This document shows positions 47,440 to 56,264 of a stretch of DNA of 64,000 nucleotides, piece by piece (within the stretch, counting starts at the first letter, position 1; each line of letters begins with the position of its first letter). The position numbers and the translations under genes are program-made. The notes under the pieces were generated by a model. It was not told the DNA's origin. It ran no database searches and saw nothing but the letters and a program-made list of their open reading frames with translations. The stretch is from assembly GCF_002742335.1 (NCBI RefSeq), contig NZ_MDGR01000007.1:2298501-2362500 (forward strand), in the 5' to 3' direction. This DNA is from Reichenbachiella sp. 5M10 (GTDB lineage Bacteria > Bacteroidota > Bacteroidia > Cytophagales > Cyclobacteriaceae).

Positions 47440-48657
47440 TCACCGTTTGTGACCGATTGATCCGCCCTGACTTGGCAAGAGCTCATAGACCATGTCCGGT
47501 TTCAAGCCAGGCTCGTCTTGATGCGACACATAGAGTATCGCCGAGTGACTTTCTGAAGCTATCTTATTGATTAGAGTCGTCACCAACAGTGTATTTTCAT
47601 CGTCGAGATCCGAAGTAGGTTCATCAAGGATCAATAGTGCAGGATGCTTGACCATTGCTCTTACGATCAAAACGAGTCTACGCCAGCCTATCGGCAGATC
47701 GACGAATGGCTTGTCCCGTTTGTCCTTGAGACCAATCAAATCCAACCACGCTTCGGTACGCTTGCGCTGCAACTCAGTCGGGCGATCATACAAGCCCACC
47801 GAATCGTAGTACCCTGAAATGATCATGTACTCGATGCTCTGATTGCGCCAAAAATCATGCGTCATCGTCGAAGTATAGTATCCGATGTGCCGTTTGATAT
47901 CCCATACCGATTCCCCACTACCCTTTTGATAACCAAATAGGCGAATATCTTGGCCAAAGGCCTTCGGGTTGTCCCCGGTAATCATCGTGAGCAATGTCGT
48001 CTTCCCCGCTCCATTTGGTCCTTTGAGTTGCCAAAACTCTCCTTTCTTGATTTGCCAAGAAATGTGTTTCAAAATGCATCGCTCACCATATGACACCTGC
48101 ACGTTTCTCATATGAATCAAGGTCTCTTCTGCCAACTCATCCTCATGGATGGGTGCAGGGATCCCACCATCAAACCGTACCAGAGCCGACGACTCACTAT
48201 GCTCTTGCTTGATCAGCTGCTTGTCGAGATACTTGAGTGACTCTGCAAAAGGCAGAAAATCTCTTGCCCGACTCACCACGTTGACCAATGACACTTGGTC
48301 CGAGAGGTTTTCCAGTCGCGCGAGCAAATCTTCTCGTCCCTCGACATCCAAGCTATCCAAAGGGTTGTCCAAAACAATCACTTCTGGGTGCTGTTTTAAT
48401 GTATGATGGAGCAAAGCCTTTTTGCGTTCCCCACTAGACATGGACTGGAGCGTCTGCCCTCGTTCGTTAGTCACTACGAAAACATCATGTACCTCTTCCT
48501 CACGGATATACATTCCCAAAACAATCGCAGAATATAGCACTATTGATTTCCCTTTGATATCATCCAATCCAGACGAATCTGTCATGAGTGCTTTGATCAA
48601 CTCCTCTTTCCCCCCTCCATTGGGTACCAGTATATTCCAGTGTTTTGCATTTGTCAT
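47440..48657 (-). CDS. ModF-like tandem ABC ATPase with one degenerate site
   Basis: A 405-residue protein with two ABC ATPase halves and no membrane domain, most like E. coli ModF. In half 1 the Walker A is degraded (PNGGGKEE, 12-19, no Ser/Thr after Lys) and Walker B reads VIVLDN instead of DE, but the signature MSSGERKK (73-80) is good. In half 2 Walker A GPNGAGKTT (213-221) and Walker B LLILDE (341-346) are intact, but the signature is LPIGWRR. The one proper composite site thus uses half-2 Walker motifs and the half-1 signature. No molybdate transport genes are adjacent. Role unknown, perhaps regulatory or ribosome-linked. Confidence 0.85.
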   Translation of the reverse strand: MTNAKHWNILVPNGGGKEELIKALMTDSSGLDDIKGKSIVLYSAIVLGMYIREEEVHDVFVVTNERGQTLQSMSSGERKKALLHHTLKQHPEVIVLDNPLDSLDVEGREDLLARLENLSDQVSLVNVVSRARDFLPFAESLKYLDKQLIKQEHSESSALVRFDGGIPAPIHEDELAEETLIHMRNVQVSYGERCILKHISWQIKKGEFWQLKGPNGAGKTTLLTMITGDNPKAFGQDIRLFGYQKGSGESVWDIKRHIGYYTSTMTHDFWRNQSIEYMIISGYYDSVGLYDRPTELQRKRTEAWLDLIGLKDKRDKPFVDLPIGWRRLVLIVRAMVKHPALLILDEPTSDLDDENTLLVTTLINKIASESHSAILYVSHQDEPGLKPDMVYELLPSQGGSIGHKR

Positions 48658-48686
48658 CAGACTGCTAAGATATCACCCTAAGGGAT

Positions 48687-48694
48687 TATATTTG
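48687..48694 (+). promoter_or_regulatory. -7 promoter box for the FtsX permease gene
   Basis: TATATTTG is an exact TAnnTTTG match 81 bases before the ATG at 48776, in the divergent gap shared with the ModF-like gene. No TTTG lies at the usual -33 spacing, so activator-dependence or another start is possible. Confidence 0.45.
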
Positions 48695-48775
48695 AAATCA
48701 GCTGTAATAAAAGCACTAAAATCTGCGTCCAATACACAGTCATCAAAATCCAAAACATACTCCATACGCAGCGAC

Positions 48776-51202
48776 ATGCTAAGAAACTACTACATCACTG
48801 CCATACGCAACCTACTCAAGCACAGGAGCTACTTCCTGCTCAACATCAGTGGCTTGGCCATTGGCATAGCCAGTTTCATATTCATCGCACTGTATGTCTA
48901 CGGCGAACTCCGCTATGACCGATTTCACTACAACTACCAAAACACCTACAGAGTCCACGTCTCGGGTACAATGAATGGTCAAAACATGGACATGGCTGTG
49001 ACCGCTTCTCCCATGGCAGAGACCATGCTGCGTGACTACCCAGAAATCAAACATGTCACACGAATCAAAGAAAGTGGCGCATGGTACATTGGCTATGGTG
49101 ATCAAAAATTCAACGAGGACGGAGTACTCTTCGCAGACTCCAATTTTTTTGATGTGTTCGATTTTGAATTGCTAGCTGGCGACCCAACCACCGCACTGTC
49201 CCTCCCTCGCTCGATGATCCTGACGGAGAGTTATGTCAAAAAGTACTTTGGCGATCAAGACCCACTAGGCAAACAAATCACCGTAGAATACGACACCTTA
49301 TTGTACACCATCACTGGAGTCATGGCAGATATACCCGACCACTCACATCTGCACTTTGACATGCTCGGCTCTATCAGTTCCTACCCTTTCTGGAACAACC
49401 AGCACTGGATCTCCCACAACATCTACACTTACATCACACTCCATCCAGAGGTCGACCGGTGGGATTTTGAAACCAAAATTCAAGAAATGATCACTCGATA
49501 CATAGGCCCACAACTGGAATCTTCGCTCGGCACAACCATGGCAGCCTATGAACAATCAGGAAATTCGTTTCATTACTATCTGATGCCCCTCGCAGACATA
49601 CATCTATACTCCGACGTAGAAGCCGAGCTAGAGCACAACAGCAGTATATCTTACATCTATATCTATGGCGCGACAGGCTTGGCACTACTATTCATTGCCA
49701 TGATCAATTTTATCAATTTGGCGACTGCCCAATCCTCCTCTCGTGCCAAGGAAGTCGGCATCCGAAAAGTTTCTGGCTCCTCTCGTCAAGAACTCATCTA
49801 CCAATTCATCCTTGAATCCATCATCGTCTCGATGATTTCTACCGCACTGGCCTACATACTGGTCATCTTTTTGACTCCCTACTTTTCGGAGTTGATTGGC
49901 AAAAGCCTCTGCATAGACATTCGCACCAACTACTTCGCTTGGGGGGGCATGTTGGTTTTGTCACTTGTGATCGGCATCTTGGCAGGCTTTTACCCAGCCT
50001 TTGTCCTGGCTGATTTTCAACCTATCAAAGTACTCAATGGCACCTTTCGTAGTGGAGTTCAGTCGAGCTGGCTTAGAAACCTCCTGGTCACTATACAGTT
50101 CACAGCATCCATCGTGATCATCATTGTCACCTTGGTGGTCTACTACCAGACGCAATACATGATCACCAAAAACCTCGGGTTTGACAAAGATCAAATGATC
50201 ATCATCCGACGGCCCGACGTGCTCAAAGACAACCTGGAGGCATTCAAAAATAGACTCCTGCAAAACCCAAATATCGTCGCAGTAGCCAATTCTGTATCCA
50301 TCCCTGGCAAAGACCGATACGGCAACAATGCCTTCTTCACCGAAGACTACCCTGACAGGCCCTACTCCTTCTATCAAAACACGGTCAGTTTTGGCTATGC
50401 AGAATTGCTAGGACTCCAACTGATCCAGGGGCGCTTTTTCTCACCAGACATCCCGAGCGACTCCAGTGCAATCGTCATCAACGCTTCTGCCGCCCAGGCC
50501 CTCGGCTATGACAATCCGATCGGAAAGCGATTCATTCAACCCAAAAACAAGGATGGACACCTCTCCTACTTAACTATCATTGGTGTAGTGAATGATTATC
50601 ATTTCGAATCCTTGCACCGACAAATCCAACCCACCCTACTCATGCATATGCCACACAACTATGAAGGCTATGCCTGTGTCAAAGTCAACCATACTGAAAA
50701 CATCCCCGAAACTATAGACTACATCCAGTCGAGTTGGAAACAATACAGCCATGGCAAACCCATGCAGTATTTTTTCTTCGATGAGGACTACCAAAACCTC
50801 TATCGATCCGAATCCACCACAGGTCGTGTTTTCATGCTGTTTGCCTTTCTGTCGATATTTATCGCTTGCCTTGGGTTGATAGGACTCATCACCTACACTC
50901 TCGCTATTCGCAAAAAAGAAATCGGTATAAGAAAAATTCTAGGAGCAAGCACACGCTCCTTGGTCAGTATGCTCTCGATCGAAGTGATCAAATGGATCAT
51001 GTGGGCTACCCTACTGGCTTGGCCTATCGCATATCTCGCTACCAATTATTGGTTGGAAAACTTTGCCAGCAGATGGACCGTCAGCCTATGGGTATATGTA
51101 CTCGCGACTTTCATCGTCTTTGTGATTGGCTCCTTGACCATCTGTTTGCAAACCATTCGTGCCTCACTCAAAAGCCCCGTGGACTCCCTCCGACAAGGCT
51201 AA
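48776..51202 (+). CDS. FtsX/MacB-family ABC transporter permease
   Basis: An 808-residue membrane protein of the duplicated FtsX-domain type frequent in Bacteroidota. TM1 (about 20-43) precedes a large extracytoplasmic MacB-like domain. A first FtsX helix bundle follows around 280-420 (with RAKEVGIRKVSGSSRQELI), then a second extracytoplasmic domain and a final helix bundle containing IRKKEIGIRKILGAS. Such permeases act with a cytoplasmic ATPase in lipoprotein, peptide or antibiotic extrusion. No dedicated ATPase follows; the only ABC ATPase nearby is the divergent ModF-like gene. The open frame begins at 48422, but the ATG at 48776 starts the family N terminus. Confidence 0.9.
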   Translation: MLRNYYITAIRNLLKHRSYFLLNISGLAIGIASFIFIALYVYGELRYDRFHYNYQNTYRVHVSGTMNGQNMDMAVTASPMAETMLRDYPEIKHVTRIKESGAWYIGYGDQKFNEDGVLFADSNFFDVFDFELLAGDPTTALSLPRSMILTESYVKKYFGDQDPLGKQITVEYDTLLYTITGVMADIPDHSHLHFDMLGSISSYPFWNNQHWISHNIYTYITLHPEVDRWDFETKIQEMITRYIGPQLESSLGTTMAAYEQSGNSFHYYLMPLADIHLYSDVEAELEHNSSISYIYIYGATGLALLFIAMINFINLATAQSSSRAKEVGIRKVSGSSRQELIYQFILESIIVSMISTALAYILVIFLTPYFSELIGKSLCIDIRTNYFAWGGMLVLSLVIGILAGFYPAFVLADFQPIKVLNGTFRSGVQSSWLRNLLVTIQFTASIVIIIVTLVVYYQTQYMITKNLGFDKDQMIIIRRPDVLKDNLEAFKNRLLQNPNIVAVANSVSIPGKDRYGNNAFFTEDYPDRPYSFYQNTVSFGYAELLGLQLIQGRFFSPDIPSDSSAIVINASAAQALGYDNPIGKRFIQPKNKDGHLSYLTIIGVVNDYHFESLHRQIQPTLLMHMPHNYEGYACVKVNHTENIPETIDYIQSSWKQYSHGKPMQYFFFDEDYQNLYRSESTTGRVFMLFAFLSIFIACLGLIGLITYTLAIRKKEIGIRKILGASTRSLVSMLSIEVIKWIMWATLLAWPIAYLATNYWLENFASRWTVSLWVYVLATFIVFVIGSLTICLQTIRASLKSPVDSLRQG

Positions 51203-51353
51203 CCTAAACGCTCTGATGGGTAAAAAACTCAATCATTACTTCATAGGATTAGAATCTGATTAGATTTCGGGATTTTAAGCCAAAGGAGAGGGTATTTCCC
51301 ATCCTGTGGTTTAATTTTAATCGTAGTAAAGGAATAATCGAAATCTTAGACAC

Positions 51354-51923
51354 ATGAATTCACAAGAAGCATTAACAAGACTAAAAGAAGGCAACAGCCG
51401 ATTCGTAGCAGGTCAACCGACGACAACTGCTCAAAACCAAGACGCAAGACAACCTTTGACAAAAGGTCAAAGTCCTTACGCGATCATCCTCTCGTGTGCC
51501 GATAGTCGTGTAGCCCCTGAGCTAGCTTTCGACGCGGGTCTTGGAGAATTGTTTGTCCTCAGAGTCGCCGGCAATGTCGCCAATACTTCGACCATTGCTA
51601 GTATCGAGTATGCTGTAGCACACTTAGGTTCCAAACTCATCGTATCGATGGGACACGAAAGCTGTGGAGCAGTTGGAGCTGCAGTAGCAGGAGGAGACAA
51701 TGGCCCGAATCTCAACAAACTAGTAAGCTACATCCAGCCGTCCGTAGACAAGCTAGGTAAGGATGCTCCGATCGCAGACATCATCAAAGAGAACGCCAAC
51801 CACTCGATCACTACACTCTTGGAACAATCAGACATCATCAAAAATGCAGTCAATAATGACGGCTTAGAAATCGTATCTGGGTACTACAGCTTGTCGACAG
51901 GCGAAGTAGAATTCGGATTCTAA
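51354..51923 (+). CDS. beta-class carbonic anhydrase
   Basis: Interconverts carbon dioxide and bicarbonate in the cytoplasm. The 189-residue product has all zinc and catalytic residues: Cys48 and Asp50/Arg52 in SCADSR, and His101 and Cys104 in GHESCGAV. The length is short for the family but typical of bacterial type members. It is preceded by a 150-base gene-free region with an AGG-like stretch (AAAGGAATAATC) before the ATG. A strong terminator follows. It is monocistronic. Confidence 0.95.
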   Translation: MNSQEALTRLKEGNSRFVAGQPTTTAQNQDARQPLTKGQSPYAIILSCADSRVAPELAFDAGLGELFVLRVAGNVANTSTIASIEYAVAHLGSKLIVSMGHESCGAVGAAVAGGDNGPNLNKLVSYIQPSVDKLGKDAPIADIIKENANHSITTLLEQSDIIKNAVNNDGLEIVSGYYSLSTGEVEFGF

Positions 51924-51942
51924 AAAACACAAATCATTGTAA

Positions 51943-51987
51943 ACAAAGCGGCAGCTCTGGGTTCAGGGCTGCCGCTTTGTTGTTTTT
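51943..51987 (+). terminator. Rho-independent terminator after carbonic anhydrase
   Basis: ACAAAGCGGCAGC (51943-51955) pairs with GCTGCCGCTTTGT (51968-51980) over a 12-base loop, followed by a T run at 51983-51987. Confidence 0.9.
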
Positions 51988-52017
51988 ACCTTTGTTGAAA
52001 AACTATCAATACAGCAC

Positions 52018-52473
52018 TCACCTCTTCCTCATGACATACCTCGCCATGAGCGAAAAACCACCGATATTGAACACATTGTCATACTCATCCACCCAATAGG
52101 TCGGACGATAATCCACTCCCACGACAAGAGGAAAATCAAACCGGTAATCCACACCAATTTCCATACTGATGCCAAATTCTGAATCATTGGACACGTACAA
52201 GGCCCCTCCTACTCCCGCATACCACATGAAATTTGCACAGTCTCCTATACGAAAAGGACTATAAAAAAAGTCGTACAGTACATCAAATCCCACGACATCA
52301 TTGCTGAACGCTACATCGCCATGCAGACGCATGGCCTCTCCTATATTCAATGCACCTTCTACAGCAGACGACACACTATTGGATGGAGAGAGACGTATCC
52401 CCAATTCCTGCGCCTGAGCAGCCCAAGTCAAGCACAACACCACAACCACGGACAACATGCATTGCTTCCTCAT
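52018..52473 (-). CDS. small outer-membrane beta-barrel protein (paralogue 1)
   Basis: A 151-residue exported protein. The signal peptide ends near AAQAQ (about 21). The rest is a compact barrel: strands such as AMRLHGDVAFSN, VLYDFFYSPF, WYAGVGGALYVS and FPLVVGVDYRPTYWVDEYD. It is clearly a paralogue of the neighbouring 52555 gene, sharing the FPL-x-x-x-(V/I)DYRPT(Y/F)W block and the ARYV end. Known functions of such small barrels range from adhesion to none. It may share a transcript with the paralogue, although a terminator lies between them. Confidence 0.72.
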   Translation of the reverse strand: MRKQCMLSVVVVLCLTWAAQAQELGIRLSPSNSVSSAVEGALNIGEAMRLHGDVAFSNDVVGFDVLYDFFYSPFRIGDCANFMWYAGVGGALYVSNDSEFGISMEIGVDYRFDFPLVVGVDYRPTYWVDEYDNVFNIGGFSLMARYVMRKR

Positions 52474-52495
52474 TTATTCATTGTTTGGAATGTAC

Positions 52496-52531
52496 AAAAA
52501 AGCCCGAAGAGATTGGATCCCTTCGGGCTTT
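52496..52531 (-). terminator. terminator between the paired barrel genes
   Basis: AAAGCCCGAAG (52499-52509) pairs perfectly with CTTCGGGCTTT (52521-52531) over an 11-base loop. The A run at 52496-52501 is the minus-strand T tract. It ends the upstream paralogue's message. Confidence 0.85.
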
Positions 52532-52554
52532 CATTCATTTCTTGTCTCGAATTT

Positions 52555-53037
52555 CTATTGACCAAATACGTATCTAGCCATGACACCAAATCCACCTGCA
52601 TCAAAATCAGTTTCTTCTATAATCCAGAAGGTAGGTCTATAATCTATCGCTAGAGCCAATGGAAACTTAAAATGGTAGTCAATACCTATTTCGAAGCTGG
52701 CACCAAGCAAGAAAATATTGTCATTGTCAATATCATCATCCCAATGTCCCCATCTGTTTCCAGCATAAAGCGAAGGTCCAGCCCCCATGTACCAACCAAA
52801 ACCTTCTTCTCCACTCACATCAAACGGGCGGTAGAAAAAGTCCCAAAGTAAATCAGCTCCTACACCTCCGCCAAAAGATACATCAGCATGAAGTCTACTA
52901 AATTCCCCTACAGAAAATAGCGCATCTACAGCCGCATGATTCCCTCCTGCGATGCCCGTTCTAAGACCTATTTCTTGTGCTTGCACACTCATTCCGGTTG
53001 TTACTACTAAAGCTATTGCAACTAATAATTTTTTCAT
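52555..53037 (-). CDS. small outer-membrane beta-barrel protein (paralogue 2)
   Basis: A 160-residue exported barrel protein, signal peptide to about residue 20 (VQAQE). Strands resemble those of the 52018 product: FSRLHADVSFGGG, LLWDFFYRPFDVS, WYMGAGPSLYAGN, and FPLALAIDYRPTFWI. A short acidic insertion (HWDDDIDNDN) distinguishes it. Two diverged paralogues side by side point to an old tandem duplication. A gene for a POT transporter ends 79 bases upstream in the same direction. No ligand can be inferred. Confidence 0.72.
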   Translation of the reverse strand: MKKLLVAIALVVTTGMSVQAQEIGLRTGIAGGNHAAVDALFSVGEFSRLHADVSFGGGVGADLLWDFFYRPFDVSGEEGFGWYMGAGPSLYAGNRWGHWDDDIDNDNIFLLGASFEIGIDYHFKFPLALAIDYRPTFWIIEETDFDAGGFGVMARYVFGQ

Positions 53038-53116
53038 GATTGATTTTTATTAAGTGAATTAATTACAAACAAAACTAGTCATCCCATCGGATTTAATAGA
53101 AAGAATCCAATAGAAA

Positions 53117-54619
53117 TTAGGACTCTAATACAATATCCTCTGCCCCATGGGTGAGCTTTTTGAGCTTTTTCAAAAACACAATGAGCAACAATCCAAAGGC
53201 TACCGAAAAGATACCAATCCCTGCAAATACCTCGTACTCACCAAAGTGAGAAGCTGACTCTCCCAAAAGCCCTGCGACCTTGTTGCCTAAACCAGTCATG
53301 GCAAAATACAATCCCATCATAATCGATCCGTACTTGACTGGTGCCAACTTGGTCACAAAGGATAGCGAAACAGGGGACAAACACAGCTCCCCGATCGTAT
53401 GAAGCAAATAAGCACCGACAATCCACCACATGCTCGCAAGATCTCCCCCTGCTGCTTGAATCGTAGCACCGACCATGAGCACAAAGCCCAGCCCCATGAT
53501 CATATTGCCTGTAGCCATTTTGAACAAAGCTGAATTCTCCTTGCCTCGATTGGTCATCCATGCCCAAAAACTCGCCACAGGAATACCGAACAACAGGATA
53601 AAACCAGGGTTGAAAAATTGAAATTGAGCTGCAGTCATTTCAAACCAACCAAATACACTTTTATCTGTTTTTTGATCTGTATAGAGATTCATCAAGCCTC
53701 CTGCCTGCTCAAAGGCGCCAAAGAAAGCAATAACCATCAAAAAGGAAATCAAAAGAACCACAACTCTATCTCGCTCAATACTATTGAGCTCGTATTTATA
53801 AATATTGATACCTACTCCCAAAAACACCGACGAGATGATAATCATCGCACCAAAAAGGTAACTGGCATTCACAAAGACATAAACTCCCAAAGCAGCCACA
53901 AATGCAATCACCACCCAAGACAATGGGTTTTTCTTGAGTCGCGAAAGATGAATCGACGAATCTGATGACGCGTCTTCATTCGCTTCTGATTTCTTGAACT
54001 CTCCGATTCCCTGGAGATACTTACCTCCAAACATGAACTGGATTTGCCCGAAGAGCATCCCTACACCCGCTAAGCCAAATCCCCAATGCCATCCGTATAC
54101 TTGCCCTACATAACCTACAATCAACGAAGACAACGCCGACCCCATATTGATTCCCATGTAGAAAATAGTAAATCCTTTGTCCCGTCTAGGGTCACCTTGC
54201 TTGTACAATTGCCCAACCATAGTAGAGATATTTGCTTTGAGCGCACCCACGCCGAGGACTATCAAGGTGATGGCGAGATAAAACATCATCTCCCCTGGCA
54301 AAGCCATGACTCCATGCCCCACTACCAACAAAACCCCACCAATCATCACGGCTTTCTTTTGCCCGACGTACTTATCAGCCAGTATTCCTCCTGGTATCCC
54401 CATGATGTAGACCATCATCGTATAAGTACCGTATAAAGACAGAGCTTCTACCTGACTCCATCCAAACCCACCTTTGGCAATATCATCAACCAAATAGAGC
54501 ACAAGTAACCCTCGCATCCCGTAGTAACTAAACCGCTCCCACATCTCTGTGAAAAACAATACAGCCAACCCCCTCGGGTGTCCAAACAATTCCTTTTCAT
54601 TCTTTACTACCGTACTCAT
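53117..54619 (-). CDS. POT-family proton-dependent peptide transporter (second copy)
   Basis: A 500-residue carrier with about 14 helices and the proton-coupling motif FTEMWERFSYYGMRGLL near residue 20. The ADKYVGQKKAVMIGG and FTIFYMGINMGSALSSL blocks match POT transporters and the paralogue at 38412. The two differ in loops, so they may have different peptide preference. It lies 86 bases downstream of the HTTM gene in the same direction and may be in its transcript. Confidence 0.92.
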   Translation of the reverse strand: MSTVVKNEKELFGHPRGLAVLFFTEMWERFSYYGMRGLLVLYLVDDIAKGGFGWSQVEALSLYGTYTMMVYIMGIPGGILADKYVGQKKAVMIGGVLLVVGHGVMALPGEMMFYLAITLIVLGVGALKANISTMVGQLYKQGDPRRDKGFTIFYMGINMGSALSSLIVGYVGQVYGWHWGFGLAGVGMLFGQIQFMFGGKYLQGIGEFKKSEANEDASSDSSIHLSRLKKNPLSWVVIAFVAALGVYVFVNASYLFGAMIIISSVFLGVGINIYKYELNSIERDRVVVLLISFLMVIAFFGAFEQAGGLMNLYTDQKTDKSVFGWFEMTAAQFQFFNPGFILLFGIPVASFWAWMTNRGKENSALFKMATGNMIMGLGFVLMVGATIQAAGGDLASMWWIVGAYLLHTIGELCLSPVSLSFVTKLAPVKYGSIMMGLYFAMTGLGNKVAGLLGESASHFGEYEVFAGIGIFSVAFGLLLIVFLKKLKKLTHGAEDIVLES

Positions 54620-54705
54620 CTCTATTTTGGGTTAATTCAAATTATCATTTCAAATGCCAAAATAACAATAAATCACAGAATAGAAGTATCAATTCTGACC
54701 AGCGG

Positions 54706-56148
54706 TCATTTCTCAGGTTTGATTTTCCAAACCCTCAATTCTTCCTTCTCTATTGGTGCGAATCCCCCCCCTGGCAAAACCCCTTCTTTCATGTAGTAAA
54801 AAGTGGCACTCTTCACGGGATTTTCTGTGTTGTTTTGATTCCACTTTTTCACGACCCAATCCAAGTAATACCCTCGATGGCTAACGTAGGATGTTCGAAT
54901 GTTTTTGAAATATTTCCGTTGTCTGTGGTTCGGAAACTGTGCCGAAAAAACAGCAGGTTTATCCCAATTCAATGACTCACCCTCTCGCAGCAAATCTACC
55001 CATGTCCCGTCTTGTAGTTCGGCCGCTACTACCAACCATCCGTCTTCTTTTTTCGGCCCACTAAACAATTTCCAACTTTGGCGCAATCGAGTTGCGCTCA
55101 CTACATTCCCCAAGTAACTATTGTAGCCAATCAATTTGTTCGCACGCAGGCCACTCCACGTCATCAGTACCAAAAACAAAGTGGCCCCAACGAGTACCCA
55201 TTTCCTTTCCCAAGCGGACATATCCATTTTGCACTTATCTAAGACACGCACCAACTCACCTCTTGACTGGACACGGTTCCACAGTCCACTTGGAATCACG
55301 GCCAACCAGACAATCATACCTAACCAAGGAAAAGTCCCAAGCTCCATAAACAAAAACAACCCAAAGTGAAAACCGACAAAAGAAAGGACCAATACAGTAC
55401 GAATCACATCCTTGCGTACAGGGATCATCAACCCCATCCAAAGGAAGCGTTCCAGAATCAAAGTGAGATAATTACCAACCCACAACAACACAGAATAATC
55501 CAACAACCATGACGCACTACTTTTGGCATAGGTATGCAAATTCAAAGCATAATAGATCCCAAGACCATCATAATTCCATGTTCCATTGTTTTTAGAAAAT
55601 CCAGCCATCGCATAGAGCACAATGAGCTGTATCAAATAAACTAAGGTCCATGGAGAACTATAAGCATACCGTTCAGAAACCAAGCGACAGGAACTTCCTT
55701 TTTCGCGACAAGCATCTACCGACCACACTGCAGACAACGGGAGAAAAATAGCTATAAACAGCACACAAGAAAGCAACAAATCTCCAGCATTATTGACCAA
55801 CGAAACACGCAACTGTACCGACACCATCAACACGTACAACAACACCGTCACAACACGCGTCCAACAACCTATCAAAAGCAGAAACGCACACCACGCTGTG
55901 AAGCCAAACAAAAACATTGACCACTCTTCCGATGCCCACCAAGTATACAACGAACCATACCCTTTGTGCAGTTGTTCCAATGACAGTACTCCGCCCTCTG
56001 TATAGAACATGGTAAAGTCTTGAAACCGAACAAACATATCGATCAAGACCAATACACCTAAGCAGACACGAAAGAGAGCCAAGGACCGAAGATCAAGAGC
56101 CGACACCCCTTTCAAGTAGGTAAAAAAACGCTGCAAAGCATGTTTCAT
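54706..56148 (-). CDS. HTTM-domain membrane protein (gamma-carboxylase-like)
   Basis: A 480-residue integral membrane protein with an N-terminal HTTM domain (four or more helices within about 1-290), the fold shared with vertebrate vitamin-K-dependent gamma-glutamyl carboxylase. Family blocks include SLALFRVCLGVLVLID, FYTEGGVLS and WLGMIVWLAVIPSG. The C-terminal part (about 320-480) contains WKLFSGPKKEDGWLVVAAEL and a basic end. Bacterial members are spread widely, with unknown function. The gene sits between trpA and a peptide transporter and is not obviously tied to either. Confidence 0.8.
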   Translation of the reverse strand: MKHALQRFFTYLKGVSALDLRSLALFRVCLGVLVLIDMFVRFQDFTMFYTEGGVLSLEQLHKGYGSLYTWWASEEWSMFLFGFTAWCAFLLLIGCWTRVVTVLLYVLMVSVQLRVSLVNNAGDLLLSCVLFIAIFLPLSAVWSVDACREKGSSCRLVSERYAYSSPWTLVYLIQLIVLYAMAGFSKNNGTWNYDGLGIYYALNLHTYAKSSASWLLDYSVLLWVGNYLTLILERFLWMGLMIPVRKDVIRTVLVLSFVGFHFGLFLFMELGTFPWLGMIVWLAVIPSGLWNRVQSRGELVRVLDKCKMDMSAWERKWVLVGATLFLVLMTWSGLRANKLIGYNSYLGNVVSATRLRQSWKLFSGPKKEDGWLVVAAELQDGTWVDLLREGESLNWDKPAVFSAQFPNHRQRKYFKNIRTSYVSHRGYYLDWVVKKWNQNNTENPVKSATFYYMKEGVLPGGGFAPIEKEELRVWKIKPEK

Positions 56149-56264
56149 TTTGTCAAGACATTTTCTTTAAAATACAACTAAATTATTACTAACATCAAAA
56201 CAATTTAACTCACTGATTTTAAATAATATACTCATCCATTTTTAGACAAACCTAAATTTATATA

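Noticed and set aside
48422-48775. A 118-codon N-terminal extension of the FtsX permease
   Set aside because: It runs antisense to the ModF-like gene and crosses its promoter region. The family N terminus begins at 48776.
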